From Cherax quadricarinatus (lineage: Eukaryota > Arthropoda > Malacostraca > Decapoda > Parastacidae), in assembly GCF_038502225.1 (NCBI RefSeq), contig NC_091323.1, forward strand, positions 21,215,502 through 21,279,501: a stretch of 64,000 nt of DNA, given 5' to 3'. The notes beneath the pieces were generated by a model, which was not told the DNA's origin, searched no databases, and saw only the letters and a list, made by a program, of their open reading frames with translations. The translations under genes were made by a program, and so were the position numbers. Position 1 is the first letter of the stretch. Each line of letters opens with the position of its first letter. Positions 1 through 14,078 of this stretch are shown one piece after another.

Positions 1-433
1 TTGTCAGCCTATACTATCATTAGTCAGAGAATGTTCCAAAGAGCTAAAAGAGAAGGACTCTACATATATCTCTACACATTCACCTATCCTGCTCCGTGAC
101 AATAGTACTGTTTCTTATCACTAGGACCCCAGAGGCGATAAGTCATTCTATCTAGGCTATCATAAGAAACTCACATATATAATATTATGTAAGTTGTAGT
201 CACATAAACTTGTGTAACTGTAGTCTTATTCAGGGTCTAAGCAGACTTACTAATACTTTGGAATTCCCCATATACGGTGGAACGTCGTTTATGGGTATTT
301 CCTTTTGAGGCATTTGGGGCCGAGTGATGAAAAGCGTCACTTGGGAACCATGAGAGTCTTGCTGTAGTGGGTTCGAATCCTGCTGGCTATCTTTGCTCTG
401 TATATACCCGCTCTTTTCTGCATTTTTCATTTA
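1..433. other. Anonymous sequence with no recognisable gene
   Basis: I see no convincing coding sequence here. The only internal feature is a tRNA-like segment at about 305-392, listed separately. The stretch ends at the first AT microsatellite. Confidence 0.5.
305..392 (+). other. tRNA-like relic with Pol III box B
   Basis: A perfect B-box/T-loop word, GGTTCGAATCC, lies at 370-380. A GGCCGAGTG word resembling a tRNA D-arm/box A lies at 317-325. The spacing would suit a serine/leucine-type tRNA with a long variable arm, but I could not form a good acceptor or anticodon stem. It is better read as a decayed tRNA pseudogene or a tRNA-derived SINE head than as a functional tRNA. Confidence 0.35.
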
Positions 434-448
434 TGTATATATATATAC

Positions 449-536
<88 letters not shown>
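434..536. repeat. (AT)n microsatellite
   Basis: Nearly pure AT dinucleotides with a few C or G interruptions. The array directly abuts the left end of the inverted-repeat element at 537. Confidence 0.95.
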
Positions 537-539
<3 letters not shown>

Positions 540-924
540 GTGCCGAATATGTAAAACTGGTCAATTAGCAAGAACTCATTTAAAATTAAGTCCTTTCTAC
601 AATTTTCTCTTATACGTTTAAAGATATATTTTTTTCATTAATGTTGATGTAAAAATTTTTAATTTTGCACCAGAAGGAACTTAGAAAACTTACCTAACCT
701 TATTATAACAAGAACAATTTATTTTAGCCTAACCCAACTAAATATATTTTAGATTTGTTTACAATAATTTAATACTAAACAAACACAGTGAAATATATTT
801 TTTTCGTTAGGTTCAGAATGATTTTGGTGAAATTATTGCATACACAAATTTTCACTTGTCCTATATGGCAAGATGAGCGTTGCTATTTAAGCCAAGATCG
901 CAAGTTCTGCCTATTCGGCACGAC
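537..924. mobile_element. Short terminal-inverted-repeat (MITE-like) element between AT arrays
   Basis: The element starts with GTCGTGCCGAATA (537-549) and ends with its exact reverse complement, TATTCGGCACGAC (912-924). It is 388 bp long, AT-rich and has no coding capacity. Both ends continue directly into (AT)n, so the inverted repeat effectively extends into the flanks and the target looks like a TA or (TA)n site. A TA target suits a Tc1/mariner-like origin, but no transposase is present, so the superfamily is inferred. I recall this sequence as a common decapod repeat, unverified here. Confidence 0.75.
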
Positions 925-1692
<768 letters not shown>

Positions 1693-1955
1693 ACGTTGAT
1701 GAATGCCAGACACGTGCGGTACTTAAGTATCTTTAGTGGCGAAATGTATCACCTGCACAGTACGTTTCTCCAGTCGAATACAGAGGTGAATTCTAGTCCG
1801 ATAGACAATAGGGAAAGCAGAGGGGTAGTTATGAGGTGTTCTGTCCGCATCTTTGAAAGAAGGATGCTGCGCAGTTTCACCCACATAGAAGTCGAAACGT
1901 TTCGGAAATAAAAACACCATGTGTTGCAAATGTGGCTTATTCATCAACTTGTCGT
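1693..1955. mobile_element. Foldback element with CGAAACGTTTCG core, diverged
   Basis: The right arm has CGAAACGTTTCG at 1893-1904, then AATAAAAACACC and ATTCATCAACTTGTCG. The left arm begins with GATGAATGCCAGACACGTGC and TATCTTTAGTGGCGAAATG, roughly its reverse complement. The layout matches the better preserved copy at 15159-15508: ends like GATAAATTAGACACATGTGC, then a TCTTTATTGAGGAAACGTTT-type core. There is no coding capacity and the boundaries are approximate. Confidence 0.55.
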
Positions 1956-2110
1956 TATTGTAAACCATTAACAATGTGATTCAGCCTGAAGTGTTTTGAT
2001 ACTGATCAAGGGCTCTTGATCAGCATCAGCCACCCTTCGCTTCCTTGGATCAATGACCTTGACTCAGGCAGGAACGACTACCGTAGCCTCACTCCATATG
2101 TGTAAGGGTG

Positions 2111-2245
2111 TTACGACTTTGATGTCGTAAGTTAAATAAGTTACGACTTTGATGTCGTAACTTAAATAAGTTACGACTTTGATATCGTAACTTAAATAAG
2201 TTACGACTTTGATGTCGTAACTTAAATAAGTTACGACATTTGAAC
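2111..2245. repeat. 30-bp tandem repeat carrying a hairpin in each unit
   Basis: Four full 30-bp units (2111-2140, 2141-2170, 2171-2200, 2201-2230) and a partial fifth. Each contains TTACGAC, six bases, then GTCGTAA, a 7-bp inverted repeat. The third unit has a single change inside this hairpin region. Confidence 0.9.
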
Positions 2246-2289
2246 AATAAAGACACGTAAGTGTTGCATATCGTTCCTTATTCACACTA

Positions 2290-2349
<60 letters not shown>

Positions 2350-2350
2350 T
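2290..2350. repeat. (TTA)n microsatellite
   Basis: About 20 uninterrupted TTA/ATT trinucleotides. Confidence 0.97.
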
Positions 2351-2584
2351 AGGAATTTCTAAATTCGTGAAGGTCAAACAGCACTTGGGGGATAGGAGGT
2401 AATTAGGACTGATTCGATGAAGAGGAGAGCAGCTCAAATTCCTTGAATGAAGAACCCTTCAACAGTAACAAGGTGCTCCACTTGAAAGGTGTTACAATGG
2501 GGAAAAATAACAACAGTAGTGGCCAGAACGTCAACCTTCACAGTGGGAACATTAGATAATTTACATTCTAACATTTGGGCCTGG

Positions 2585-3065
<481 letters not shown>

Positions 3066-3149
3066 AAGAAGTCGGCGAAATTTATACGACCTCTGTTTTC
3101 TTTTATCTTTAGAAAATAATCCTCTGATTAATATCACTTCACAGGCGCT

Positions 3150-6100
3150 AGCTGCACTTTCTACCAACTTTTTTGCAGAGATGCTTACACTTTCTGTTTG
3201 CTTTTTGGAGAGATACCTATGCTTTATATTTCCTACTTACTTTTTTGGAGAGATACCTATACTTTCTACTTTCCTACATGCCTATGGAGAGATACCTATA
3301 CTTCCAACGTAATTTTGGAGAGATACTAATACTTCCTACGTACCTTTGGAGAGATACCTATACTTCCTACGTAATTTTACAGATACCTATACTTCCTACG
3401 TAATTTTAGAGAGATACCAATACTTCCTACGTAATTTTAGAGAGATACCTATACTTCCTACGTAATTTTAGAGAGATACCAATACTTCCTACGTAATTTT
3501 AGAGAGATACTATACTTCCTACGTAATTTTAGAGAGATACCTATACTTCCTACGTAATTTTAGAGAGATACCAATACTTCCTACGTAATTTTAGAGAGAT
3601 ACTATACTTCCTACGTAATTTTAGAGAGATACCTATACTTCCTACGTAATTTTAGAGAGATACTATACTTCCTACGTAATTTTAGAGAGATACCAATACT
3701 TCCTACGTAATTTTAGAGAGATACCAATACTTCCTACGTAATTTTAGAGAGATACCAATACTTCCTACGTAATACTATACTTCCTACGTAATTTTAGAGA
3801 GATACCAATACTTCCTACGTAATTTTAGAGAGATACTATACTTCCTACGTAATTTTAGAGAGATACCAATACTTCCTACGTAATTTTAGAGAGATACCAA
3901 TACTTCCTACGTAATTTTAGAGAGATACCTATACTTCCTACGTAATTTTAGAGAGATACTATACTTCCTACGTAATTTTAGAGAGATACTATACTTCCTA
4001 CGTAATTTTAGAGAGATACCTATACTTCCTACGTAATTTTAGAGAGATACTATACTTCCTACGTAATTTTAGAGAGATACTATACTTCCTACGTAATTTT
4101 AGAGAGATACCAATACTTCCTACGTAATTTTAGAGAGATACCTACTTCCTACGTAATTTTAGAGAGATACCAATATACTTCCTACGTAATTTTAGAGAGA
4201 TACCAATACTTCCTACGTAATTTTAGAGAGATACATATACTTCCTACGTAATTTTAGAGAGATACCAATACTTCCTACGTAATTTTAGAGAGATACTATA
4301 CTTCCTACGTAATAGAGAGATACTACTTCCTACGTAATTTTAGAGAGATACCAATACTTCCTACGTAATTTTAGAGAGATACTATACTTCCTACGTGACT
4401 AGAGATACTTCCTACGTAATTTTAGAGAGATACTATACTTCCTACGTAATTTTAGAGAGATACCTATACTTCCTACGTAATTTTAGAGAGATACCAATAC
4501 TTCCTACGTAATTTTAGAGAGATACCTATACTTCCTACGTAATTTTAGAGAGATACCTATACTTCCTACGTAATTTTAGAGAGATACCAATACTTCCTAC
4601 GTAATTTTAGAGAGATACCAATACTTCCTACGTAATTTTAGAGAGATACCAATACTTCCTACGTAATTTTAGAGAGATACCAATACTTCCTACGTAATTT
4701 TAGAGAGATACCAATACTTCCTACGTAATTTTAGAGAGATACCAATACTTCCTACGTAATTTTAGAGAGATACCAATACTTCCTACGTAATTTTAGAGAG
4801 ATACCAATACTTCCTACGTAATTTTAGAGAGATACCAATACTTCCTACGTAATTTTAGAGAGATACTATACTTCCTACGTAATTTTAGAGAGATACCAAT
4901 ACTTCCTACGTAATTTTAGAGAGATACTATACTTCCTACGTAATTTTAGAGAGATACCAATACTTCCTACGTAATTTTAGAGAGATACCAATACTTCCTA
5001 CGTAATTTTAGAGAGATACTATACTTCCTACGTAATTTTAGAGAGATACTATACTTCCTACGTATAGAGAGATACTACTCCTACGTAATTTTAGAGAGAT
5101 ACTATACTTCCTACGTAATTTTAGAGAGATACCTTCCTACGTAATTTTAGAGAGATACTATACTTCCTACGTAATTTTAGAGAGATACCAATACTTCCTA
5201 CGTAATTTTAGAGAGATACTATACTTCCTACGTAATTTTAGAGAGATACTATACTTCCTACGTAATTTTAGAGAGATACTATACTTCCTACGTAATTTTA
5301 GAGAGATACCAATACTTCCTACGTAATTTTAGAGAGATACTATACTTCCTACGTAATTTTAGAGAGATACCAATACTTCCTACGTAATTTTAGAGAGATA
5401 CTATACTTCCTACGTAATTTTAGAGAGATACTATACTTCCTACGTAATTTTAGAGAGATACCAATACTTCCTACGTAATTTTAGAGAGATACTATACTTC
5501 CTACGTAATTTTAGAGAGATACTATACTTCCTACGTAATTTTAGAGAGATACTATACTTCCTACGTAATTTTAGAGAGATACCAATACTTCCTACGTAAT
5601 TTTAGAGAGATACTATACTTCCTACGTAATTTTAGAGAGATACTATACTTCCTACGTAATTTTAGAGAGATACCAATACTTCCTACGTAATTTTAGAGAG
5701 ATACTATACTTCCTACGTAATTTTAGAGAGATACCAATACTTCCTACGTAATTTTAGAGAGATACTATACTTCCTACGTAATTTTAGAGAGATACTATAC
5801 TTCCTACGTAATTTTAGAGAGATACTATACTTCCTACGTAATTTTAGAGAGATACCAATACTTCCTACGTAATTTTAGAGAGATACTATACTTCCTACGT
5901 AATTTTAGAGAGATACCAATACTTCCTACGTAATTTTAGAGAGATACTATACTTCCTACGTAATTTTAGAGAGATACTATACTTCCTACGTAATTTTAGA
6001 GAGATACCAATACTTCCTACGTAATTTTAGAGAGATACTATACTTCCTACGTAATTTTAGAGAGATACCAATACTTCCTACGTAATTTTAGAGAGATACT

Positions 6101-6440
6101 ATACTTCCTACGTAATTTTAGAGAGATACTTATACTTCCTACGTAATTTTAGAGAGATACTATACTTCCTACGTAATTTTAGAGAGATACCAATACTTCC
6201 TACGTAATTTTAGAGAGATACCAATACTTCCTACGTAATTTTAGAGAGATACTTATACTTCCTACGTGACTTTGGAGAGATACTATACTTCCTACGTAAT
6301 TTTAGAGAGATACCAATACTTCCTACGTAATTTTAGAGAGATACTATACTTCCTACGTAATTTTAGAGAGATACTATACTTCCTACGTAATTTTAGAGAG
6401 ATACTTATACTTCCTACGTGACTTTGGAGAGATACCAATA
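3150..6440. repeat. 30/31-bp minisatellite, about 105 units
   Basis: Each unit contains CTTCCTACGTAATTTTAGAG followed by AGATAC and either CAA or TAT. This gives 31-bp and 30-bp variants that are interspersed. Edge units near 3150-3350 and 6250-6440 (GTGACTTTGGAGAGAT) are diverged, while the centre is homogeneous. Occasional short units (for example near 3770, 4310, 4395 and 5065) look like deletions. Each unit holds the palindrome TACGTA. No coding is plausible. Confidence 0.95.
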
Positions 6441-6885
6441 CATCTCATGTTGTGTAGGACGTTCGGTGAGTAATCTCTACTTTATACCGCCTCTTTGGGA
6501 CGCTAAAGGTAATTAACTTTAAATTTTAATGCCATTTTTGTAAAATTATGCAATCCAGGGGAGAGTTTTTAACGTGAAAGTTAATGGGGAAAGTTGGTAG
6601 AAATATGTATGCGAGAAGTTACATATGGACTTTGAAATGAATTCAGGCGGAAAGAAGGGGAGGGGGAGGAAGGATGGGTAAGGGGGCACTTCTCCCTTTC
6701 CAGGAGGGAATTTGGTCATGATTTAAGACACTTTTATTTGATAGGTAACGAGATATATCACAGTGTTTTGAGGTGGCTGGTTCACTCATTCATTCGTTAG
6801 TCCAGACTTACTCAAATATTCTTCCAGCTATACTTACTCACCTCCTCCTTAATCACTCACCCATTCTCTAGCTCACTCGTCCATT
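6441..6885. other. Anonymous sequence between two minisatellites
   Basis: No gene seen. A purine-rich GGGGAGGGGGAGGAAGG patch lies near 6655-6675. Confidence 0.5.
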
Positions 6886-7665
6886 CACTCACTCAGCCAG
6901 GCACTTTCCCACTCACTCAGTCAGGCACTTTCCCACTCACTCAGTCAGGCACTTTCACACTCACTCAGTCAGGCACTTTCACACTCACTCAGCCAGGCAC
7001 TTTCCTAAAGACTCAGCCAGACACTTTCCCATTCGCTCAGTCAGGCACTTTCCCACTCGCTCAGCCAGGCACTTTCCCACTCACTCAGCCAGGCACTTTC
7101 CTACTCACTCAGCCAAGCACTTTCCTACTCACTCAACCAGGCACTTTCCCACTTACTCAGCCAGGCACTTTACCACTCACTCACTCAGGCACTTTCCCAC
7201 TCACTCAGCCAGGGACTTTCCTACTCACTCAGCCAAGCACTTTCCCACTCAACCAGGCACTTTCCCACTCACTCAGTCAGGCACTTTCCCACTCACTCAG
7301 CTAGGCACTTTCCTACTCACTCAGACACTTTTCCACTCACTCAGTCAGACACTTTCCCACTCACTCAGCCAGGCAATTTCCCACTCACTCATCCAGGCAC
7401 TTTCCTACTCACTCAGCCAGACACTTTCCTACTCACTCAGCCAGACACTTTCCTACTCACTCAGCCAGACACTTTCCTACTCACTCAGCCAGACACTTTC
7501 CCACTCACTCAGTTAGGCACTTTCCTACTCACTCAGTTAGGCACTTTTTCACTCAGTCAGGCACTTTCCTACTCACTCAGCCAGACACTTTCCCACTCAC
7601 TCAGCCAGGCACTTTCCCACTCACTCAGCCAAACACTTTCCTATTCACTCAGCCAGACACTTTCC
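6886..7665. repeat. 24-bp minisatellite, about 32 units
   Basis: The unit is ACTCACTCAGCCAGGCACTT plus TCCC, with frequent CCAG/TCAG and CCCAC/CCTAC variants and a few shortened units. It fades into CTCA-rich sequence on the left. Confidence 0.93.
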
Positions 7666-7717
7666 AGTTCACCCTGCTACACATCCATTCACAAAAATAC
7701 ACGTGAAATTCTGCACA

Positions 7718-7963
<246 letters not shown>

Positions 7964-7990
7964 ACATAAAAATAAAGCTAATTCACACAG

Positions 7991-8132
7991 CTTATTCCTA
8001 ACTAGGAGTAATTATTCCTAACTAGGAGTAATTATTCCTAACTAGGAGTAATTATTCCTAACTAGGAGTAATTATTCCTAACTAGGAGTAATTATTCCTA
8101 ACTAGGAGTAATTATTTCTAACTAGGAGTAAT
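7991..8132. repeat. 20-bp tandem repeat, 7 units
   Basis: Seven nearly identical units of TTATTCCTAACTAGGAGTAA. Each unit contains the short inverted repeat CCTAACTAGG. Confidence 0.95.
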
Positions 8133-8139
8133 TTTGGGC

Positions 8140-8335
8140 TGGAAACGTTAAGTGACTGAGGACAAGATTGACACCGTGAGAATATCTTCGCACATGTGAC
8201 TATTCACAGGTTTATATTGCTATTATTTGTGGAAATAAAGAAAAGTGCATATTATATGGGATATTTTATTAGATGTATCGCCCATTAATAAAGCCCCCAA
8301 GTGGGCGAAACGTCTGAAAAAAATTACTTGTGTAT
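8140..8335. mobile_element. Relic of a foldback element (weak)
   Basis: GGAAACGTTAAGTGACTGAG near 8150 and AAGTGGGCGAAACGTCTG near 8300-8317 resemble the two core arms of the GAAACGTTTC foldback family, in inverted arrangement. The arms are too diverged to set ends. Confidence 0.35.
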
Positions 8336-8390
8336 TGCGTGAGTTTCTTTACCTATTTTCTCAGCACTTCGAGTCTTCGACGATGGTGGG

Positions 8391-10822
8391 TCATGGATCA
8401 GGAGCTACCCTGGTCTTGAGTTATGGAACAGGAGCTACCCTGGTCTTGAGTTATGGAACAGGAGCTACCCTGGTCTTGAGTTATGGATCAGGAACTACCC
8501 TGGTCTTGAGTTATGGAACAGGAGCCACCCTGGTCTTGAGTTATGGAACAGGAGCCACCCTGATCTTGAGTTATGGAACAGGAGCTACCCTGGTCTTGAG
8601 TTATGGAACAGGAGCCACCCTGGTCTTGAGTTATGGAACAGGAGCTACCCTGGTCTTGAGTTATGGAACAGGAGCTACCCTGGTCTTGAGTTATGGAACA
8701 GGAGCTACCCTGGTCTTGAGTTATGGAACAGGAGCTACCCTGGTCTTGAGTTATGGAACAGGAGCTACCCTGGTCTTGAGTTATGGAACAGGAGCTATCC
8801 TGGTCTTGAGTTATGGAACAGGAGCTACCCTGGTCTTGAGTTATGGAACAGGAGCTACCCTGGTCTTGAGTTATGGAACAGGAGCTACCCTGGTCTTGAG
8901 TTATGGAACAGGAGCTACCCTGGTCTTGAGTTATGGAACAGGAGCTACCCTGGTCTTGAGTTATGGAACAGGAGCTACCCTGGTCTTGAGTTATGGAACA
9001 GGAGCTACCCTGGTCTTGAGTTATGGAACAGGAGCTACCCTGGTCTTGAGTTAAGGAACAGGAGCTACCCTGGTCTTGAGTTATGGAACAGGAGCTACCC
9101 TGGTCTTGAGTTATGGAACAGGAGCCACCCTGGTCTTGAGTTATGGAACAGGAGCCACCCTGGTCTTGAGTTATGGAACAGGAGCTACCCTGGTCTTGAG
9201 TTATGGAACAGGAGCCACCCTGGTCTTGAGTTATAGAACAGGAGCCACCCTGGTCTTGAGTTATGGAACAGGAGCTACCCTGGTCTTGAGTTATGGAACA
9301 GGAGCCACCCTGGTCTTGAGTTATGGAACAGGAGCCACCCTGGTCTTGAGTTATGGAACAGGAGCTACCCTGGTCTTGAGTTATAGAACAGGAGCCACCC
9401 TGGTCTTGAGTTATAGAACAGGAGCCACCCTGGTCTTGAGTTATGAAACAGGAGCCACCCTGGTCTTGAGTTATAGAACAGGAGCTACCCTGGTCTTGAG
9501 TTATAGAACAGGAGCTACCCTGGTCTTGAGTTATGGAACAGGAGCCACCCTGGTCTTGAGTTATGGAACAGGAGCCACCCTGGTCTTGAGTTATGGAACA
9601 GGAGCTACCCTGGTCTTGAGTTATGGAACAGGAGCCACCCTGGTCTTGAGTTATAGAACAGGAGCCACCCTGGTCTTGAGTTACAGAACAGGAGCTACCC
9701 TGGTCTTGAGTTATAGAACAGGAGCCACCCTGGTCTTGAGTTATGGAACAGGAGCTACCCTGGTCTTGAGTTATGGAACAGGAGCCACCCTGGTCTTGAG
9801 TTATAGAACAGGAGGCACCCTGGTCTTGAGTTATAGAACAGGAGCTACCCTGGTCTTGAGTTATAGAACAGGAGCCACCCTGGTCTTGAGTTATGGAACA
9901 GGAGCTATCCTGGCCTTGAGTTATAGAACAGGAGCCACCCTGGTCTTGAGTTATAGAACAGGAGCCACTCTGGTCTTGAGTTATGAAACAGGAGCCACCC
10001 TGGTCTTGAGTTATAGAACAGGAGCCACCCTGGTCTTGAGTTATAGAACAGGAGCTACCCTGGTCTTGAGTTATAGAACAGGAGCCACCCTGGTCTTGAG
10101 TTATGGAACAGGAGCTATCCTGGTCTTGAGTTATAGAACAGGATCCACCCTGGTCTTGAGTTATGGAACAGGAGCCACCCTGGTCTTGAGTTATAGAACA
10201 GGAGCCACCCTGGTCTTGAGTTATGGAACAGGAGCCACCCTGGTCTTGAGTAATGAAACAGGAGCCATCCTGGACTTGAGTTATGGAACAGGAGCTACCC
10301 TGGTCTTGAGATATGGAAAAGGAGCTACCCTGGTCTTGAGTTATAGAACAGGAACCACCCTGGTCTGGAGTTATGGAACAGGAGCTACCCTGGTCTTGAG
10401 TTATGGAACAGGAGCTACCCTGATCTTGAGTTATGGAACAGGAGCTACCCTGGTCTTGAGTTATGAAACAAGAGCTACCCTGATCTTGAGTTATGGAACA
10501 GGAGCTACCCTGGTCTTGAGTTATGAAACAAGAGCTACCCTGATCTTGAGTTATGGAACAGGAGCCACCCTGATCTTGAGTTATCGACAAGGAGCTACCT
10601 TGGTCTTGAGTTATGGAACAGGAGCCACCCTGATCTTGAGTTATAGAACAGGAGCTATCCTGGTCTTGAGTTATGGAACAGGAGCTACCCTGGTCTTGAG
10701 TTATGGAACAGGAGCTACCCTGGTCTTGAGTTATGAAACAGTAGCTACCCTGGTCTTGAGTTATGAAACAAGAGCTACCCTGATCTTGAGTTATGGAACA
10801 GGAGCTATCCTGGTCTTAGATT
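8391..10822. repeat. 30-bp minisatellite, about 81 units
   Basis: The unit begins GGAGCTACCCTGGTCTTGAG and ends TTATGGAACA. It is exactly in 30-bp register for more than 2.4 kb. The left part is very homogeneous; from about 9200 the units carry increasing C/T, G/A and other changes. Because 30 is divisible by three and the unit is nearly stop-free, long open frames appear on both strands: 10-residue YGTGATLVLS repeats on plus and ITQDQGSSCS repeats on minus. I read these as artefacts. Confidence 0.96.
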
Positions 10823-11388
10823 AACAGTTTTACTAAGTGATTTAGAAAACCGTGCAACATTTCGGTATTTTATTCTGAAACCGGTTCGGCAACCAGTGGC
10901 TTCTCTCTAATGCGGAAAAATCTGGAAGATGAGGTAAGATAATCATTCCCTCGGCATGGAATCCATGTGTTCAGTCAATTAATCATTTAATCAAACCTGA
11001 TTACCTCCCCTTCCTCAACCTCTTCATGACTTTATCATAAATATAATGACAACAACTTCACCATCAAAATGCACCAGCAGGTGATACGAAATGGAGAAAG
11101 AAAACTACAAGCATTTGTGTTTTCACTGAAGACGTAGATGTCTCTGCTGGAGACATCTACGCCAATAGACCAGCTCGTCAGTGACTGTTGATTAACCCCG
11201 ACAACGTCTACGTCGGTGGTATAGCTCATCAGACTCATATATAAGATGCCAACAGCGTCTACATCGGTGGTATAACTCGTTAGAGACTAGTATGCAAGAT
11301 CCCGACAGCGTTTATATCAGTAGTCAAAGGCGGTGGGGATTCTGAGAATACTGAAGAGTAAAAGTCACACTGCAGTGGCTGGAACAAT
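10823..11388. other. Anonymous sequence with diverged ~75-bp repeats
   Basis: No gene seen. Between about 11120 and 11340 words such as CGACAACGTCTACGTCGGTG and CAACAGCGTCTACATCGGTG recur three or four times, suggesting an old tandem duplication. Related GACCCCGACAGCGTCT words recur at 11540-11660. Confidence 0.5.
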
Positions 11389-11522
11389 TCACAAATAACT
11401 CATTCATAGGACAGGGGACTTTAGGCGATGTTTCGGTCCCTCCGGGACCATTATCATATAACCTGATTGCCCACGATGGACCGAAACATCTAAAATTACC
11501 TCTGCTATCTATGGATTATTTT
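11389..11522. mobile_element. Small foldback element (ATGTTTCGGTCC arms)
   Basis: The left arm (CACAAATAACTCATTCATAG, then TTTAGGCGATGTTTCGGTCC) is mirrored by a right arm (GGACCGAAACATCTAAAATT, then CTATGGATTATTTTG). It is about 134 bp, non-coding, and shares the TTTCGGTCC/GGACCGAAA core with the larger foldback at 50885-51466. Confidence 0.6.
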
Positions 11523-11925
11523 GAATTTCGACACCAGCACGACCGCATTTCTGTCGGGGTCCAACTCATGGGAGACCCCGATAGCATATCCATCGGGGAA
11601 AGGGTTTTGGAGGTTCAGCCGGTAGGAAACTCATTCAAGACCCCGACAGCGTCTTCGTAGGGAAGCAGGTCTTCGAACTCGTTCCGGAAGACCCTTGACA
11701 ACAAGGCCAGACTCACTCAGTGGAAGGCGAGTTATGGAAATAGCGTACATGGCTAGGTATGTAAATTCCTCGCCTGGAACTTACCGCTACAATCACTTAA
11801 GCTGACGAATTTCGCCAGAGAGCGAAATGGACGAATTCACACGGCGAGTTTCGGCGAATACAAATGCTGGAGAATGAGGTGGCTTGATGCAGCTGTGAAT
11901 TGTGTGATGGGTACTTTACTGTGCT
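11523..11925. other. Anonymous sequence
   Basis: Apart from diverged GACCCCGACAGCGTCT words at 11540-11660, I see nothing recognisable. Confidence 0.45.
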
Positions 11926-12445
11926 GTGGTAATGATGGTAGTGGTGGTGGGAAAGAAGGGGGGTAGCTGCTCTTTTGTGATAGTGGAAGCAGTGGTGGTG
12001 TTGCTGATAGTGGTGGCTACTGCGGCAGCAGAAGTGCTGGTGATGGTGGTGTTGGTTGTGTCTATTCTCTGTCTCTCTCTCTCTTACTCCATGCAATACG
12101 TCTCATATGTTTAAGTATATGGTTATCATAATAGCCTCGGTGAGAACATCCATTCTCACTGCATAAGCTTCAGCATAATTTGGTGGTGACGTTTTGGGGG
12201 GCTTGATGGTGATTTGTTGTTGAAATGGTGGTGGTGGTGCTATTTTGTTGAAGTGATCATGGTGGTGGTGTTTTGTTAACCATGTGCTGGTGGTTGAAGA
12301 TGTTTTGGTGGAGAGGTGGTGCTGGTATTTTGATGGAAAAATGTTGGACACGATGATGTTTTGTTGGTGGTGCTTTGGTTGTGATGTTTTGGTGGCGTGT
12401 TGGTGCTTAGGCGGAGTGGTAGTGATAATGGTGATGGAGTGGTAG
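11926..12445. repeat. Degenerate GTG/GGT-rich low-complexity DNA
   Basis: Irregular GGTGGTG, GTTGGTGGTG and TTTTGGTGG words dominate. Translations are His/Pro/Thr-rich or Val-rich and not credible proteins. Confidence 0.75.
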
Positions 12446-12502
12446 GGCAGTGGATTTGATGTATATAGTGAAACCACGAGAGCTCACACACGCAGATCAC
12501 AT

Positions 12503-13716
<1,214 letters not shown>

Positions 13717-13788
13717 ACCCTACCTGACAGTCGAACCCGGATTATTTAAGATGTGAGCCGAGTGTTCTACCATTGAACAATGGGTGCT
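13717..13788 (-). other. Degenerate tRNA-like sequence (glycine-type arms)
   Basis: On the minus strand it reads GTTCAATGGTAGAAC (a perfect 4-bp D-stem, GTTC/GAAC) and, about 30 bases on, CCGGGTTCGACTG (box B/T-loop). This resembles a glycine or glutamate tRNA. The anticodon stem and T stem do not pair well, so it is a pseudogene or SINE head. Confidence 0.4.
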
Positions 13789-14030
13789 TTATCGTCAATG
13801 ATCCTTATTTCTCTTCTCGTAATTAACTAATATTTCTTTAATTTTGTTGTTCATGCATTTTGTAATGATTTCTTCCCATATATCTTTATATTCTAATGTT
13901 TTTATCGTAAAATGTATTAAACAATGATATAATACAGACACAGTTCTGTTCCACATGATAATTCTCGTGGATATTTTGCCTTGAGCAGCAGCAACGGCAA
14001 ACATGACGGAGGAAAGATAGAACGATGCAA

Positions 14031-14078
14031 AGTTTCAAGTTCAAGTTCAAGTTCAAGTTCAAGTTTCAAGTTTCAGTG
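14031..14078. repeat. (TTCAAG)n short tandem repeat
   Basis: About seven hexamers reading TTCAAG, diverging at the right. Confidence 0.9.

Noticed and set aside
3150..6440. CRISPR-like array
   Set aside because: Units are contiguous with no unique spacers, and the surrounding sequence is eukaryotic with LINEs and microsatellites.
8488..10590. 700-codon minus-strand open frame (ITQDQGSSCS repeats)
   Set aside because: It lies wholly inside a 30-bp tandem repeat that is also open on the opposite strand; there is no non-repetitive flanking domain or splice context.
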